64,000 bases of DNA from Paracoccaceae bacterium (GTDB lineage: Bacteria; Pseudomonadota; Alphaproteobacteria; Rhodobacterales; Rhodobacteraceae), in the NCBI GenBank assembly GCA_028284605.1, contig JANQRL010000047.1, positions 124,001 through 188,000 of the forward strand. Direction: 5' to 3'. Shown one piece after another: positions 1-9,072 of the stretch (the first letter of the stretch is position 1; the number at the start of each line of letters is the position of its first letter). The position numbers and the translations under genes are program-made. Below the pieces are notes generated by a model. It ran no database searches, was not told where the DNA came from, and was given only the letters and a program-made list of their open reading frames with translations.

Positions 1-89
1 CCTGTGAGGATATGCGCGTGCCGGTGATGCTTGGCCTTCTGGTCGCCGCCCGGGCCCGGACGCGACCCGATAGGGGTCTGGCGCGATGA
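1..89 (+). CDS. possible 3' end of an upstream gene (partial)
   Basis: Frame 3 is open from the window edge to a TGA at 87-89 and gives a short hydrophobic then Arg-rich tail (MRVPVMLGLLVAARAR). No domain can be recognised from 28 residues. It may be the C-terminus of a gene that continues to the left, or a chance open frame. The palindrome at 148-165 downstream would suit a gene end here. Confidence 0.25.
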   Translation, partial: CEDMRVPVMLGLLVAARARTRPDRGLAR

Positions 90-147
90 CTCATCCCAAG
101 AGCCTCTTGCAGCCAGCGTTGCGCAAGTCGCGTCCGGTCCCCGGTCG

Positions 148-165
148 GACCGCCGCGCGGCGGTC
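148..165. terminator. GC-rich 18-bp perfect palindrome ahead of the uptake operon
   Basis: Positions 148-165 form a perfect palindrome (GACCGCCGC and its complement) followed by GTTTA. It lies about 70 bases upstream of the substrate-binding protein gene. It could end transcription of a gene to the left, or be an operator for the operon. The T-tract is weak, so a terminator role is only a guess. Confidence 0.35.
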
Positions 166-237
166 GTTTACGCCGGCAAAACACGCACAAGGAACGACGA
201 CAAACCACCACAAAACGCCCCGACAAGGAGAACGACC

Positions 238-1425
238 ATGACCAACAGACTCGATGACTACCGCCGGCTTGCCGACAAGCTGGACCGCGGGCGCCTCGGC
301 AGGCGAGGTTTTCTCAAGCGAGCGGCCGCCATGGGTGTATCCCCGCTTGTCGCCCAGGCGACGATCCGCGTGATGGGCCTTTCCGTCCCGCTGGCGGGAG
401 TGGGGGCGGCACAGGCGCAGGAAAGCGGGAGGCTCGTCGTTTCGTCCTGGGGCGGCGCCTTCGGAGACGCCCAGCGGGAAGCCCACTTCGCGCCATTCAT
501 CGAGGAAACGGGCATCGACCTCATCCTGTCCTCGCAGTCCCCGGATCTCGCGCTTCTGGAAGCGCAGGTCACCTCGGGCAATGTCGAATGGGACCTTGCC
601 AACAACTCGCTCGTCGGCGCGGCAACCGCGGCCAGCAAGGGCCTCTTGCAGCCGATCGACTATGGCATGATGGATTCGGCCATCGTCGACGGCGTCGATC
701 CCTTCGCCCGGACCGAGTATGCCTGCGGTATCTACTACTGGTCGAACTGCCTCGGCTGGAACACGCTCGACTTCCCCACCGATGGCCCGCAGCCTGCGGG
801 CTGGGCCGATCTGTGGAACCCGGACGCCTTTCCCGGACCGCGCGGTCTGACCGGCATGGATTTCGAGCCTGCACCGCTCGAGGTTCCGCTTCTGGCCACC
901 GGCGCCGACCCCGCCGGTCTCTACCCGCTCGATATCGACGCAGCGTTTGCGGCGCTCAGTGATTTCCGGGGCGAGATCCAGGCCTGGTTGGGCTGGGCCG
1001 CGGATGGCATGCAGCTGATGATGCAGGGCGAACTCAGCATGGCGTCGATCGGCAACGCGGCCTATGTCGCCGGCCTCCGGGATGGACTGCCGGTGGGCAT
1101 GTCCTATGCACAGGGGCTGCTCTACTACGATGCGTGGGTGATCCCGCGCGGGGCTCCCAATGCCGAGCTCGCGCATCGCTTCATCGAGTTCACCATGCGC
1201 CCGGACGTCCAGGCACACTTCAGCAGCATCTATCCTGTGGGCGCGGTCACACCGGCGGCAAATGAGTTGCTGACCCCCGACCAGGCGGCCCAGGCATTGT
1301 CCAATCCTGCGCTGAAATCCCAGATGTTCGAAGTCGATGTCAGTTGGTGGGGCGCGCTGGACGAGGCCACGGGCAGCACAAACCTCGAGAAGGTCTACGA
1401 TCGCTGGGCGGAGTGGATCCTCTGA
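238..1425 (+). CDS. ABC transporter substrate-binding protein (PotD-like, Tat-exported)
   Basis: This 395-aa periplasmic binding protein belongs to the spermidine/putrescine type (extracellular solute-binding family 1). The ATG at 238 is chosen because AAGGAG sits at 225-230; the longer open frame from 31 lacks such a site. The N-terminus has a twin-arginine motif (GRRGFLKR, residues 21-28), a hydrophobic stretch and a likely cleavage site after AQA near residue 60, so Tat export is expected. The mature part starts with LVVSSWGGAFGDAQ, typical of the family. It opens a six-gene operon: its stop and the next start share one base (TGATG). The substrate is not shown directly. The two adjacent ureohydrolases point to a guanidino or polyamine-like compound. 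Confidence 0.9.
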   Translation: MTNRLDDYRRLADKLDRGRLGRRGFLKRAAAMGVSPLVAQATIRVMGLSVPLAGVGAAQAQESGRLVVSSWGGAFGDAQREAHFAPFIEETGIDLILSSQSPDLALLEAQVTSGNVEWDLANNSLVGAATAASKGLLQPIDYGMMDSAIVDGVDPFARTEYACGIYYWSNCLGWNTLDFPTDGPQPAGWADLWNPDAFPGPRGLTGMDFEPAPLEVPLLATGADPAGLYPLDIDAAFAALSDFRGEIQAWLGWAADGMQLMMQGELSMASIGNAAYVAGLRDGLPVGMSYAQGLLYYDAWVIPRGAPNAELAHRFIEFTMRPDVQAHFSSIYPVGAVTPAANELLTPDQAAQALSNPALKSQMFEVDVSWWGALDEATGSTNLEKVYDRWAEWIL

Positions 1426-2315
1426 TGAGCCAGGCGGCGAGCTCTCCGCAATGGCTGCCGGGCAGAGGTCGCCGCCGCTTTGCCTTCGACCGCCGGTTGG
1501 GCCTGACCCTGCCGGCGGCGCTCTTTGTCATGGCCAGCTTCGTCGTGCCGATCCTCGGCATCGTGCTGAGAAGCCTGTTCGACCCTGGCCTTACACTCGT
1601 ACATTACCGGGAGGTGCTCGGCTCAAGCACATTCCTCCCGGTCTTCCTCAACACGTTCCGGATCGCTTTGATCGTGACCGTCATCACGGCGGTTCTCGGC
1701 TATGTCCTGGCCTATGCAATGGCCCGGTCGCGAGGCTGGATGGCAACGCTGATGCTGGGCGCCGTCGTACTGCCGCTTTGGACCAGCGACCTTGTGCGTA
1801 CCTTTGCATGGACGATCGTTCTCGGCCGGCGCGGACCGCTCAACAACGCGCTGATCGATCTCGGACTGATCGACCGCCCGCTCAGCCTCCTCTTCAACGA
1901 CATCGCCGTCGTGATCGGCTCGGTCCACATCCTGCTGCCGCTGATGGTTCTGCCACTCTACTCGGCCATGCGCGCCGTCGACCATCGGCTGGTTCTGGCT
2001 GCCCTCAGCCTCGGGGCCTCGCCTTGGGCGGCGTTTCGCGACGTCTTCTTTCCCATTACCTTGCCGGGGCTCGTGGCCGGTGGGGTCCTGACCTATGTGC
2101 TGGCCGTCGGCATGTTCGTGACCCCGGCGGCACTCGGAGGGCCCGAACAGACCATGGTCGCCATGCTGATCGAAAGCCAGGGCCGGCGGCAACTTGACTG
2201 GGGCACGGCGACGGCGCTGTCGACGCTGCTTCTGATCGCCGTCATCGTGTCGCTGCTCGTTGCCCGGGGCGTCGGCAGGGGAACCCTTGTCGGGCCGGGG
2301 GAGCTGACGCGATGA
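1425..2315 (+). CDS. ABC transporter permease (PotB-like)
   Basis: This 296-aa inner-membrane protein has about six predicted transmembrane segments. It carries a permease EAA-type loop, AALSLGASPWAAFRDV followed by LPGL, which contacts the ATPase. The ATG at 1425 overlaps the upstream stop by one base, and the end overlaps the next gene by four bases (ATGA), so the genes are likely translationally coupled. With the following permease it should form the heterodimeric channel of a PotABCD-type importer. Family membership is clear; the substrate is inferred only from context. Confidence 0.9.
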   Translation: MSQAASSPQWLPGRGRRRFAFDRRLGLTLPAALFVMASFVVPILGIVLRSLFDPGLTLVHYREVLGSSTFLPVFLNTFRIALIVTVITAVLGYVLAYAMARSRGWMATLMLGAVVLPLWTSDLVRTFAWTIVLGRRGPLNNALIDLGLIDRPLSLLFNDIAVVIGSVHILLPLMVLPLYSAMRAVDHRLVLAALSLGASPWAAFRDVFFPITLPGLVAGGVLTYVLAVGMFVTPAALGGPEQTMVAMLIESQGRRQLDWGTATALSTLLLIAVIVSLLVARGVGRGTLVGPGELTR

Positions 2316-3178
2316 CCGTGTCTCAGCCGCAAGGGTCTGCTGGCCGACGACCGGGCGGACGCTTACCTGATGTCGCCTACCGGCTTGGCGCGGTATTGGC
2401 GCGGCTCGGCGCGGCGCTGATCGTGGTGGCGATGGTCGCGCCGATCTTGGTTGTCTTTCCGATCTCGCTGTCCGGCACGCGCTACATGACCTTTCCGCCG
2501 ACGAGCTGGTCGTGGCAGTGGTACACGGCCTTCTTCACAGTTCCAGAATGGACCTGGGCGGCGCTTTATTCGTTCCAGATCGGGATTCTCTCGACGCTTC
2601 TGGCTCTCGCTCTCGGTATTCCGGCCGCCATCGGGCTGTCTCAGGCAGGCTTTCGCGGCAAGGGAGCCGTGGCAGCGCTTTTCGTGGCACCTCTGGTCCT
2701 GCCGCTCATTATCGTCGCCATCGCGCTCTACTTCGCATTCGCGCGGATCGGACTGACGGGTACCACACCGGGGCTGGTCATCGCCCATGCCATGCTGTCA
2801 CTGCCGTTTGTGATCGTGGTTCTGCTGGCCGCGCTGGCGCAGTTCGACCCGCGCCTTGAGAAGGCCGCAGCCAGCCTTGGCGCAAGCCGTTTCACGGCCT
2901 TCCGGACCGTGACGCTGCCCCTGATCCGGCCCGGCATTGTGTCGGCGGCGCTTCTCGGCTTTCTCGCCTCGTTCAATGAGTTCATCGTCGCGCTCTTCAT
3001 GGTGCGGTCCGACCGCGTGACGCTCCCGATCCAGTTCTGGAAGGGGCTGCGGTTCGAGACCAACCCGACCATTGCCGCGGTGGCCAGCATGCTGATCGTC
3101 CTGACCGTGCTGAGCCTGGGCCTTGCCGAACTCATGCGCATGCGAGGCGCTCGACGGTTGCGCCGGAACCGAGCCTGA
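2312..3178 (+). CDS. ABC transporter permease (PotC-like)
   Basis: This 288-aa second permease subunit has about six membrane segments and an EAA loop KAAASLGASRFTAFRTV followed by LP..RPG. It starts within the stop of the first permease (ATGA at 2312-2315). It ends 13 bases before the first ureohydrolase, the widest spacing in the operon. Length and layout match PotC/YdcV-type subunits. Confidence 0.9.
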   Translation: MTVSQPQGSAGRRPGGRLPDVAYRLGAVLARLGAALIVVAMVAPILVVFPISLSGTRYMTFPPTSWSWQWYTAFFTVPEWTWAALYSFQIGILSTLLALALGIPAAIGLSQAGFRGKGAVAALFVAPLVLPLIIVAIALYFAFARIGLTGTTPGLVIAHAMLSLPFVIVVLLAALAQFDPRLEKAAASLGASRFTAFRTVTLPLIRPGIVSAALLGFLASFNEFIVALFMVRSDRVTLPIQFWKGLRFETNPTIAAVASMLIVLTVLSLGLAELMRMRGARRLRRNRA

Positions 3179-3191
3179 AAGGGGACCCGAC

Positions 3192-4175
3192 ATGCCCATC
3201 GAAAGCGTCATGAAGAACCCGGGACGCGCGACTTTCCTCGGATGGCCCGAGATCGGCCTGGAGGATATCACGCCAGGGATGCTGGTCATTGCCGGGGTGC
3301 CCTGCGGCTTCACCGGCAGCGGCCCGGGCCCGGAATTCGCCCCGGACGCGATCCGGCAAGCCAGCCGCGCCTCGCTTTGGCGCTGGACGGAACCGCCCGA
3401 GGGTGAGGTGGTCGATGTGCTGGACGGAAGTGTCATGCGGCTGAAGGACGGTGCGGGTTTCGGCGATCTTGGGGATGTCGCGATCTTCTCTCCGCAGCTT
3501 GAAAAGACCACGCAATCGATCGCCGACACGACCTACGAGATCGCCCGTCGCGGCGGCATCCCGATCTGCCTGGGAGGCGACCATTACGTCAGCTTTCCTT
3601 TGATCGAGGGCCTTGCCCGGGCGCGGGGCGGACAGTTCGGTTACATCCAAATCGATGCGCACCTGGACCTGCAGAACGACAATCCCAACCATGGGACCCA
3701 TTGGCATGGCTCCAATGCCCGGCGCGTCGCCGATCTCGATCCGTTCGACCCCGCGAAGATGGTGTGGATTGGCCTCGATGATGTCTGCTGGCCCGAGGAA
3801 TGGAGCTTTGGACAGGAGCACGGGTGCACCTTCCTCACCATGCGGGACATCCGGCAGACCTCGGTCGGGGCCGCGGTCCAGAAGGCACTCGCGGTCGCCG
3901 GGGACGGCACGGATGGAATCTATCTGACCATCGACATCGACGTGGTTCAGCGTGCCTTTTCTCCCGGTACGGGCTACTGTAATTTCGGTGGCCTCACGGC
4001 GGCCGAATTGCTCGACGTGATGAAGCTGCTCTCGGCCTATCCCAAGTTCGTCGGGGTCGACCTGGTCGAGGTGAACCCGCTGCTCGACGTCAACGGAACA
4101 ACCGCCATGCTCGCGTCACTGGCCCTGATCACGCTCCTCGAACCAATGGTTCTCAATCCCCGCAAAGCGCCATGA
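3192..4175 (+). CDS. ureohydrolase (agmatinase/arginase family), atypical
   Basis: This 327-aa member of the Mn-dependent ureohydrolase family hydrolyses a guanidino group to urea plus an amine. The ATG at 3192 follows an AAAGGGGA site. All six usual metal ligands can be seen: H131 in GGDH, D155-A-H157-L-D159, and D248-I-D250. After DID the sequence reads VVQRAFSPGTGYCNFGG, where agmatinases normally have a CLDPAFAPGTGTPE-like stretch. The substrate-facing loop is therefore unusual. The next gene encodes a second, more standard ureohydrolase, overlapping by four bases. The two may act on different substrates or form one hetero-oligomer; the sequence does not decide. The exact substrate is unknown. 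Confidence 0.85.
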   Translation: MPIESVMKNPGRATFLGWPEIGLEDITPGMLVIAGVPCGFTGSGPGPEFAPDAIRQASRASLWRWTEPPEGEVVDVLDGSVMRLKDGAGFGDLGDVAIFSPQLEKTTQSIADTTYEIARRGGIPICLGGDHYVSFPLIEGLARARGGQFGYIQIDAHLDLQNDNPNHGTHWHGSNARRVADLDPFDPAKMVWIGLDDVCWPEEWSFGQEHGCTFLTMRDIRQTSVGAAVQKALAVAGDGTDGIYLTIDIDVVQRAFSPGTGYCNFGGLTAAELLDVMKLLSAYPKFVGVDLVEVNPLLDVNGTTAMLASLALITLLEPMVLNPRKAP

Positions 4176-5119
4176 GTAACACCATTGGAACCGCACCGGC
4201 CGATCATGTCCGCACCGCGCGTGGCTCGGGAATCTCCACCTTCATGGGATTGCAGAACACCCGCGACCTGGTGGGTGTCGACGCGGCCATCTTCGGCATC
4301 CCTTTCGATTCCGGCGGCACACCCGGAACCCGTTGGGCGCCGCGGCTGATCCGTGACGCCTCTTCCCTTCTGCGCCCGGCGCATGCCTGGCACCGGCTCG
4401 AGATTTTCTCGAAGATCAACGTCGTGGATTATGGCGACGTCTCGGTCCAGCCGCCGATGGTGGAACGCAGCCTTGACGGGATCGACGCAACAACCTCGGA
4501 GATTGTTGCCGCGGGCACCCTGCCTATCGGGATCGGCGGCGAGCATGGTGTCACCCTGGGAGAGCTTCGGGCCGTTGGGCGCGACAGCCCGGTTTCCCTG
4601 ATTCAGTTCGATGCCCATACCGACACATACGATGTCTACTACGACGATGTCCGATATACCGCCGGGACACCCTTTCGCCGGGCGGTGGAGGAGGGGGTCG
4701 TTGCGGCGGACCGGTCGATCATGATCGGCCTGCGCGGCTCTGTTTACACGGATCGAGATTTCGACGACGCGCGTGACCTTGGCTACGAGATCATCACCGC
4801 CGAAGAGGTGGCCGACATCGGCCCCGCTGCCGTCGCCGAGCGGATCAGGGCACGTGTGGGCGGCAGCCGCACCTTTCTGACCTTCGATATAGACTGCCTC
4901 GATCCCGCCCACGCGCCCGCCACCGGAACGCTTGAACTCGGCGGCCTGACCACGCGCGAGGCGCTAGCCATCTTGCGCCGCCTCACCGGGATCGACTTCG
5001 TGGGCTTCGACCTGGTTGAGGTGAACCCGGCCTTCGACGGCGCCCGCATCACCGCAGTGGCAGGTGCCACGATGATCTTCGAGTTCCTGGCGCTTGTAGC
5101 CCTGATGAAAACGAAATGA
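4172..5119 (+). CDS. agmatinase-family ureohydrolase
   Basis: This 315-aa ureohydrolase has metal ligands H125 (GGEHG), D147-A-H149-T-D151 and D239-I-D241-C-L-D. It also has the family's GTPFRRAVEEG segment, so it is the more canonical of the pair. The ATG at 4172 overlaps the previous stop (ATGA), and its own end overlaps the ATPase start in the same way. The product would be urea plus an amine, from agmatine, guanidinobutyrate or a related guanidino compound delivered by the neighbouring importer. The choice of substrate is inference. Confidence 0.88.
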   Translation: MSNTIGTAPADHVRTARGSGISTFMGLQNTRDLVGVDAAIFGIPFDSGGTPGTRWAPRLIRDASSLLRPAHAWHRLEIFSKINVVDYGDVSVQPPMVERSLDGIDATTSEIVAAGTLPIGIGGEHGVTLGELRAVGRDSPVSLIQFDAHTDTYDVYYDDVRYTAGTPFRRAVEEGVVAADRSIMIGLRGSVYTDRDFDDARDLGYEIITAEEVADIGPAAVAERIRARVGGSRTFLTFDIDCLDPAHAPATGTLELGGLTTREALAILRRLTGIDFVGFDLVEVNPAFDGARITAVAGATMIFEFLALVALMKTK

Positions 5120-6195
5120 CGGCGCCGCAGGATTTCTCGGGTGAGCCGGTCGCGCTGTTGGACCTGGCGGACGTAAGAAAGAGCTACGGTGGCACGGTGG
5201 CCGTCGACGGCATCGACTTGAAACTGAGGTCAGGGGAGTTCGTGACGCTGCTTGGCCCTTCGGGTTGCGGCAAGACGACGACGTTGATGATGGTCGCGGG
5301 GTTCGAGGCACCGTCCGGAGGCAATATCCGCTTCATGGGCAACTCGCTTCTGAATTTGCCCGCCCACCGGCGCGGCTTTGGCATGGTGTTCCAGAGCTAC
5401 GCGCTTTTCCCGCACATGACCGTCGCCGAGAACGTGGGCTACCCGATGCGAATGCGCGGCATCCGGGGTGCCGCGCGCGACAGCGCCGTTGCCGAGGCGC
5501 TGGACCTTGTCCGGCTCGCCGACTTCGGCGCGCGCTATCCCGCGCAATTGTCAGGCGGTCAACAGCAGCGCGTCGCTCTGGCACGGGCGCTCGTGTTCCG
5601 GCCGCCGCTTCTTCTGATGGACGAACCGCTCGGCGCCCTCGACAAGAACCTGCGCGACGAGATGCAGTCCGAGATCGTCCGAATTCAGCGGGAAAGCGGG
5701 GCGGCCGCGCTCTACGTCACCCACGACCAGGGAGAAGCCCTGCAGATGTCGGACCGGGTGGCGGTCATGCGCGCCGGGCGGATCGAACAGATCGACCGCC
5801 CCGATGTGCTCTACGACCGTCCTGCGACCGCCTTCGTGGCCCGCTTTCTTGGAGAGTCGAACCTGCTTCCCTTCACGCGCATTGCACCCGGACAGGGCAG
5901 GTTGGCGAGCGGCCTGGTTCTGGCCTTGCCGGCCGATGCACCTGAGGACGGTGTCCTTTTGCTGCGGCCTGAACGCGTCCGCCTGAGCGCCGCCGCCCCC
6001 AATGGTGCGCTCGGAACGGCTCTTTCGGTCACCGAAATCGTCTATCGCGGCAGCGAGCGGCTTGTTCGGCTGAAAGCGGGCGCCCTGGAAGTGACCGCAC
6101 TGGTGCCGAACCGCTCGAACGAGCGGAGCTTCGAGACCGGCGATCAGGTGACAGCCTGGTGGATGCCCGAGGATTGCGCGTTTGCGCGTCCTTGA
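5116..6195 (+). CDS. ABC transporter ATP-binding protein (PotA-like)
   Basis: This 359-aa ATPase should power the importer encoded by the first three genes. Walker A is at residues 47-54 (GPSGCGKT), the Q-loop is FQSYALFPHMTV, the signature is LSGGQ at 145-149, Walker B is LLLMDEP with D169 and E170, and the H-loop is in THDQGEAL. The C-terminal third is a TOBE-type regulatory domain, giving a length typical of PotA. It is the last gene of the operon, unusually placed after the two enzymes, and overlaps the upstream stop by four bases. Confidence 0.92.
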   Translation: MTAPQDFSGEPVALLDLADVRKSYGGTVAVDGIDLKLRSGEFVTLLGPSGCGKTTTLMMVAGFEAPSGGNIRFMGNSLLNLPAHRRGFGMVFQSYALFPHMTVAENVGYPMRMRGIRGAARDSAVAEALDLVRLADFGARYPAQLSGGQQQRVALARALVFRPPLLLMDEPLGALDKNLRDEMQSEIVRIQRESGAAALYVTHDQGEALQMSDRVAVMRAGRIEQIDRPDVLYDRPATAFVARFLGESNLLPFTRIAPGQGRLASGLVLALPADAPEDGVLLLRPERVRLSAAAPNGALGTALSVTEIVYRGSERLVRLKAGALEVTALVPNRSNERSFETGDQVTAWWMPEDCAFARP

Positions 6196-6495
6196 CCTTA
6201 ATTCGGCAATCGTTGCAGGCTTTGGTCTGGATCGAAGCGATCATCATAGGCCCGTTCCGGCTCATCAGGACGCGCAGCGCCTATGCCATCGCGTCGGCTC
6301 TCACGCGCGAGGAGTCTCATCCAGCATTCGAACCATTCCGGAAGGAGCGCCAAAGAGCGGTTTGATGATCGAGCCACGCGAACACCGGCGTTCACCTGTC
6401 TTCATTCGGGTGGTCGTAGAGAGTTGTGATTGGTGCGCGTGTTGTGCGCACGACCGGGCCGGTCCGAATGTGAGCGGCCCCGAGGAGGTCGCCGA
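6196..6495. other. 300-base gap after the uptake operon
   Basis: No convincing gene, tRNA or strong terminator was seen. Composition is less GC-rich than the flanking genes. GAGGAGG just before 6496 is the ribosome site of dusA. Confidence 0.4.
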
Positions 6496-7494
6496 ATGCC
6501 CTTGAACGCCGCCACCGAAGCCGCGCGGCTCTCCATCGCGCCGATGATGGACTGGACCGACCGGCATTGCCGCCTCCTCCATCGGCTGATCAGCCGGCGG
6601 GCGCTGCTCTATACCGAGATGGTGACGGCGCCGGCGCTGGTGCGGGGCGGGGCGCGTCATCTCCTGGAGTTCGACCCTGCCGAGCACCCGGTGGCGTTGC
6701 AGCTTGGCGGCTCTGACCCCGGGGAACTGGCGGAGGCGGCGGCGATGGGCGCCGAGCGGGGCTATGGCGAGATCAACCTCAATTGCGGCTGTCCCTCGGA
6801 CCGGGTGCAATCGGGCTGTTTCGGGGCCGTGCTGATGGAGAGCCCGGATCTGGTGCGCCGCATCTGTGCCGCGATGATCGCCGCGCAACCCGTTGAGGTG
6901 ACGGTGAAATGCCGGATCGGGGTGGATGGGCAGGAGCCCGGAGAGGCGCTGCCGCGGTTCCTGGATGCCGTGCAGGAGGCGGGGGTGCGGCGGGTCATCG
7001 TCCATGCCCGCAAAGCCTGGCTTCAGGGGCTGAGCCCGAAGCAGAACCGCGATGTGCCGCCGCTCGACTACCCGCTGGTGTTGGCGATGAAGGCGCGGTT
7101 TCCGGACCTGCATCTGTCGATCAATGGCGGGGTGGAGAGCCTCGATCAGGCCGAGGCGCTCCTGGCCCGGGGGCTCGACGGGGTGATGATCGGGCGCGCG
7201 GCCTACCAGCGGCCGTGGGACATCCTCGGCCGGGCCGACGCGCGAATTTTCGACGAAAATTCGGCGCCGCGCCGGCCAGACGACGTGGTGGACGCGATGC
7301 GCCCCTATATCGCGGCGCATCTGGAGGCCGGCGGGCGGCTGGCGCAGGTCACCCGCCATATGCTCGGGCTCTTCGCCGGGCGGCCCGGGGCGCGGCTCTG
7401 GCGGCGGGTGCTGTCGGAGGAGGGGGCGCGGGATGGCGCCGGGCTTGAGGTTCTCGACCGCGCGCTGGAGGGCCCGCGCGCCGCGGCGGCCTGA
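6496..7494 (+). CDS. dusA: tRNA-dihydrouridine synthase DusA
   Basis: This 332-aa flavoprotein reduces U20/U20a in the tRNA D-loop using NADPH. The ATG at 6496 has GAGGAGG upstream and gives the typical start LSIAPMMDWTDRHCR. The catalytic cysteine is C99 in NCGCPSDRVQSG; HARKAWLQGLSPKQNR and INGGV are further family motifs. A 19-base near-palindrome at 7244-7262 within the frame, encoding IFDENS, resembles an intergenic repeat found after secF. The protein length is still normal there. Confidence 0.95.
   Translation: MPLNAATEAARLSIAPMMDWTDRHCRLLHRLISRRALLYTEMVTAPALVRGGARHLLEFDPAEHPVALQLGGSDPGELAEAAAMGAERGYGEINLNCGCPSDRVQSGCFGAVLMESPDLVRRICAAMIAAQPVEVTVKCRIGVDGQEPGEALPRFLDAVQEAGVRRVIVHARKAWLQGLSPKQNRDVPPLDYPLVLAMKARFPDLHLSINGGVESLDQAEALLARGLDGVMIGRAAYQRPWDILGRADARIFDENSAPRRPDDVVDAMRPYIAAHLEAGGRLAQVTRHMLGLFAGRPGARLWRRVLSEEGARDGAGLEVLDRALEGPRAAAA
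7244..7272 (+). repeat. intergenic-type repeat motif inside dusA
   Basis: GAATTTTCG and its complement flank a single A (7244-7262), followed by GGCGCC. The same layout occurs in the gap after secF at 51726-51753 with only a few differences. Here it is in frame within dusA, in the linker before the C-terminal helices. Confidence 0.5.
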
Positions 7495-7536
7495 TTTCGC
7501 GTTGCAGCGGCGCCGTGCTTGCGGCAGGTCGGGCGG

Positions 7537-8361
7537 ATGGACGATCCGATGCTTCTGGCCGCGCTTGCGGCGATGCTGCTCGCCATCGGCGCCTTTGCCG
7601 GGGTGCTCGCCGGGCTTCTGGGCGTCGGCGGCGGCATCATCCTGGTGCCGGCCTTCTTCTACGCCTTCTCGGTGCTGGGCTATGACAGCCCGCAGCTGAT
7701 GCAGATGTGTCTGGCGACCTCGCTCGCCACCATCATCGTGACCTCGGTGCGCTCTGTTCTGGCCCATAACCGCAAGGGCGCGGTGGATTGGGACATCCTG
7801 CGCGGCTGGGCCCTGGGGATCGTGATCGGGGCGGTGCTCGGCGTGACCGTGGCGAGTGCGCTGCGCTCCACCGCCTTGCAGGCGATTTTCGGCGGGCTGG
7901 CGGTGGTCGTGGGTCTCTACATGGCGCTCGGGCGGAGCCATTGGCGGCTTGGGCCGGCTATGCCGAAGGGCGGGTTGCGCTGGGTGCTCTCGCCGGTCAT
8001 CGGGTTCCTGTCGGTCCTGATGGGGATCGGCGGCGGCTCCTTCGGGGTGCCGACGATGACGCTCTTTTCGGTGCCGATCCACCGGGCGGTGGCGACGGCC
8101 GCCGGGTTCGGGGTGATCATCGCGGTGCCGTCGGTGATCGGGTTCCTCTTCGTTCAGATGCCGGAGGGCGGGCGGCCGCCCTTCACCATCGGGGCGGTGA
8201 ACCTGGTGGCCTTCGCGCTGGTCGTGGCGATGACCCTGATCACCGCGCCCTGGGGTGCGGCGCTGGCGCACCGGACCGAGCCCACGCGGCTCAAGCGCAT
8301 CTTCGGCGTCTTCCTGATCCTTGTCGCCCTCAACATGCTGCGCAAGGCGGCGGGGTGGTAG
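7537..8361 (+). CDS. TauE/SafE family sulfite/organosulfur exporter-like membrane protein
   Basis: This 274-aa protein has about eight membrane segments and two related halves, each with a Gly-rich motif (LLGVGGGIILVPAFF near the start, MGIGGGSFGVPTMTL in the middle). That is the hallmark of TauE/SafE (DUF81) permeases. The ATG at 7537 is preferred; an in-frame TTG at 7519 is possible and neither has a strong ribosome site. The end overlaps the next gene's GTG start. The transported anion is unknown. A second TauE-family protein lies at 51791. Confidence 0.88.
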   Translation: MDDPMLLAALAAMLLAIGAFAGVLAGLLGVGGGIILVPAFFYAFSVLGYDSPQLMQMCLATSLATIIVTSVRSVLAHNRKGAVDWDILRGWALGIVIGAVLGVTVASALRSTALQAIFGGLAVVVGLYMALGRSHWRLGPAMPKGGLRWVLSPVIGFLSVLMGIGGGSFGVPTMTLFSVPIHRAVATAAGFGVIIAVPSVIGFLFVQMPEGGRPPFTIGAVNLVAFALVVAMTLITAPWGAALAHRTEPTRLKRIFGVFLILVALNMLRKAAGW

Positions 8362-9071
8362 TCCTGCCCTGGGAGGCGGCGACGGCGCGCTGGGCGGAGG
8401 CGGCTTTGGGCGCGGCGCGGGAGGTGCTGGCGGACCCGGAGCAGCGGGCGACATGGCTCCGGCATGACGGGACCTGGTTCGTGGGCGTCGATGCGCTGCC
8501 GAACGGGCCGGACGGGGCCGTGGGCGGGGTACCGCTGCCGGACCGGTTTCGGGCGTTCTGGGAGGGGGACTGGCACCGGGCGCAGCTTTCCGTGGTCTAT
8601 CCCGGCTATCCGCGCCGGGACCCGGACGAGAGCGACGCGGCGCACCGGTTCCGCAGGACCCGGGACGCGGCCCATGTCGACGGGCTCTTGCCCGAAGGGC
8701 CGGCGCGGCGGCGGGTGCTGAGGGAACCCCATGCCTTCATCCTCGGCCTGCCGCTGACCGCGTGTGCGGCGAGCCCGCTTGTGGTCTGGGAGGGAAGTGA
8801 GGCGGTGGTTGCCCGGCATCTGCGGGCCGCCCATGGGGCGGTCGGGATCGGGACCGACGTCACCGAAGCCTACCATGCGGCGCGGCGTGAGGTGTTCGAG
8901 ACCTGCCGCCGGGTGGAGCTGCGGGCCCGTCCGGGCGAAGCGACGCTGGTACATCGGCTGGCGGTTCATGGCGTGGCGCCCTGGGAGGGGGACGAGGCGC
9001 CGGAGGAGGGGCGGGCGATCGCCTATTTCCGGCCGCAGCTCGCACGGGTGGAGGCCTGGCGCGACCTTTGA
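8355..9071 (+). CDS. uncharacterised protein, possibly Fe(II)/2-oxoglutarate dioxygenase-like
   Basis: This 238-aa protein starts at a GTG (8355) that overlaps the TauE stop (8359-8361), with AAGGCGG upstream. An H-x-D triad (AAHVDGLLPEG) in the middle and a later histidine in LVHRLAVHGVAPW resemble the iron ligands of phytanoyl-CoA-type dioxygenases. This is suggestive only, because no complete family signature was recognised. It ends in the conserved-looking AYFRPQ. Transcription converges on the GNAT gene at 9227-9721 across a five-palindrome cluster. Confidence 0.7.
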   Translation: MVVLPWEAATARWAEAALGAAREVLADPEQRATWLRHDGTWFVGVDALPNGPDGAVGGVPLPDRFRAFWEGDWHRAQLSVVYPGYPRRDPDESDAAHRFRRTRDAAHVDGLLPEGPARRRVLREPHAFILGLPLTACAASPLVVWEGSEAVVARHLRAAHGAVGIGTDVTEAYHAARREVFETCRRVELRARPGEATLVHRLAVHGVAPWEGDEAPEEGRAIAYFRPQLARVEAWRDL

Positions 9072-9072
9072 T

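Noticed and set aside
90-237. Possible guanidine riboswitch ahead of the ureohydrolase operon
   Set aside because: The expected paired hairpins with ACGR loops could not be found; only a GC palindrome at 148-165 and a ribosome site are evident.
6301-8454. 717-residue minus-strand open frame
   Set aside because: It is antisense to dusA and the TauE gene, with Pro/Arg/His-rich translation and no domain.
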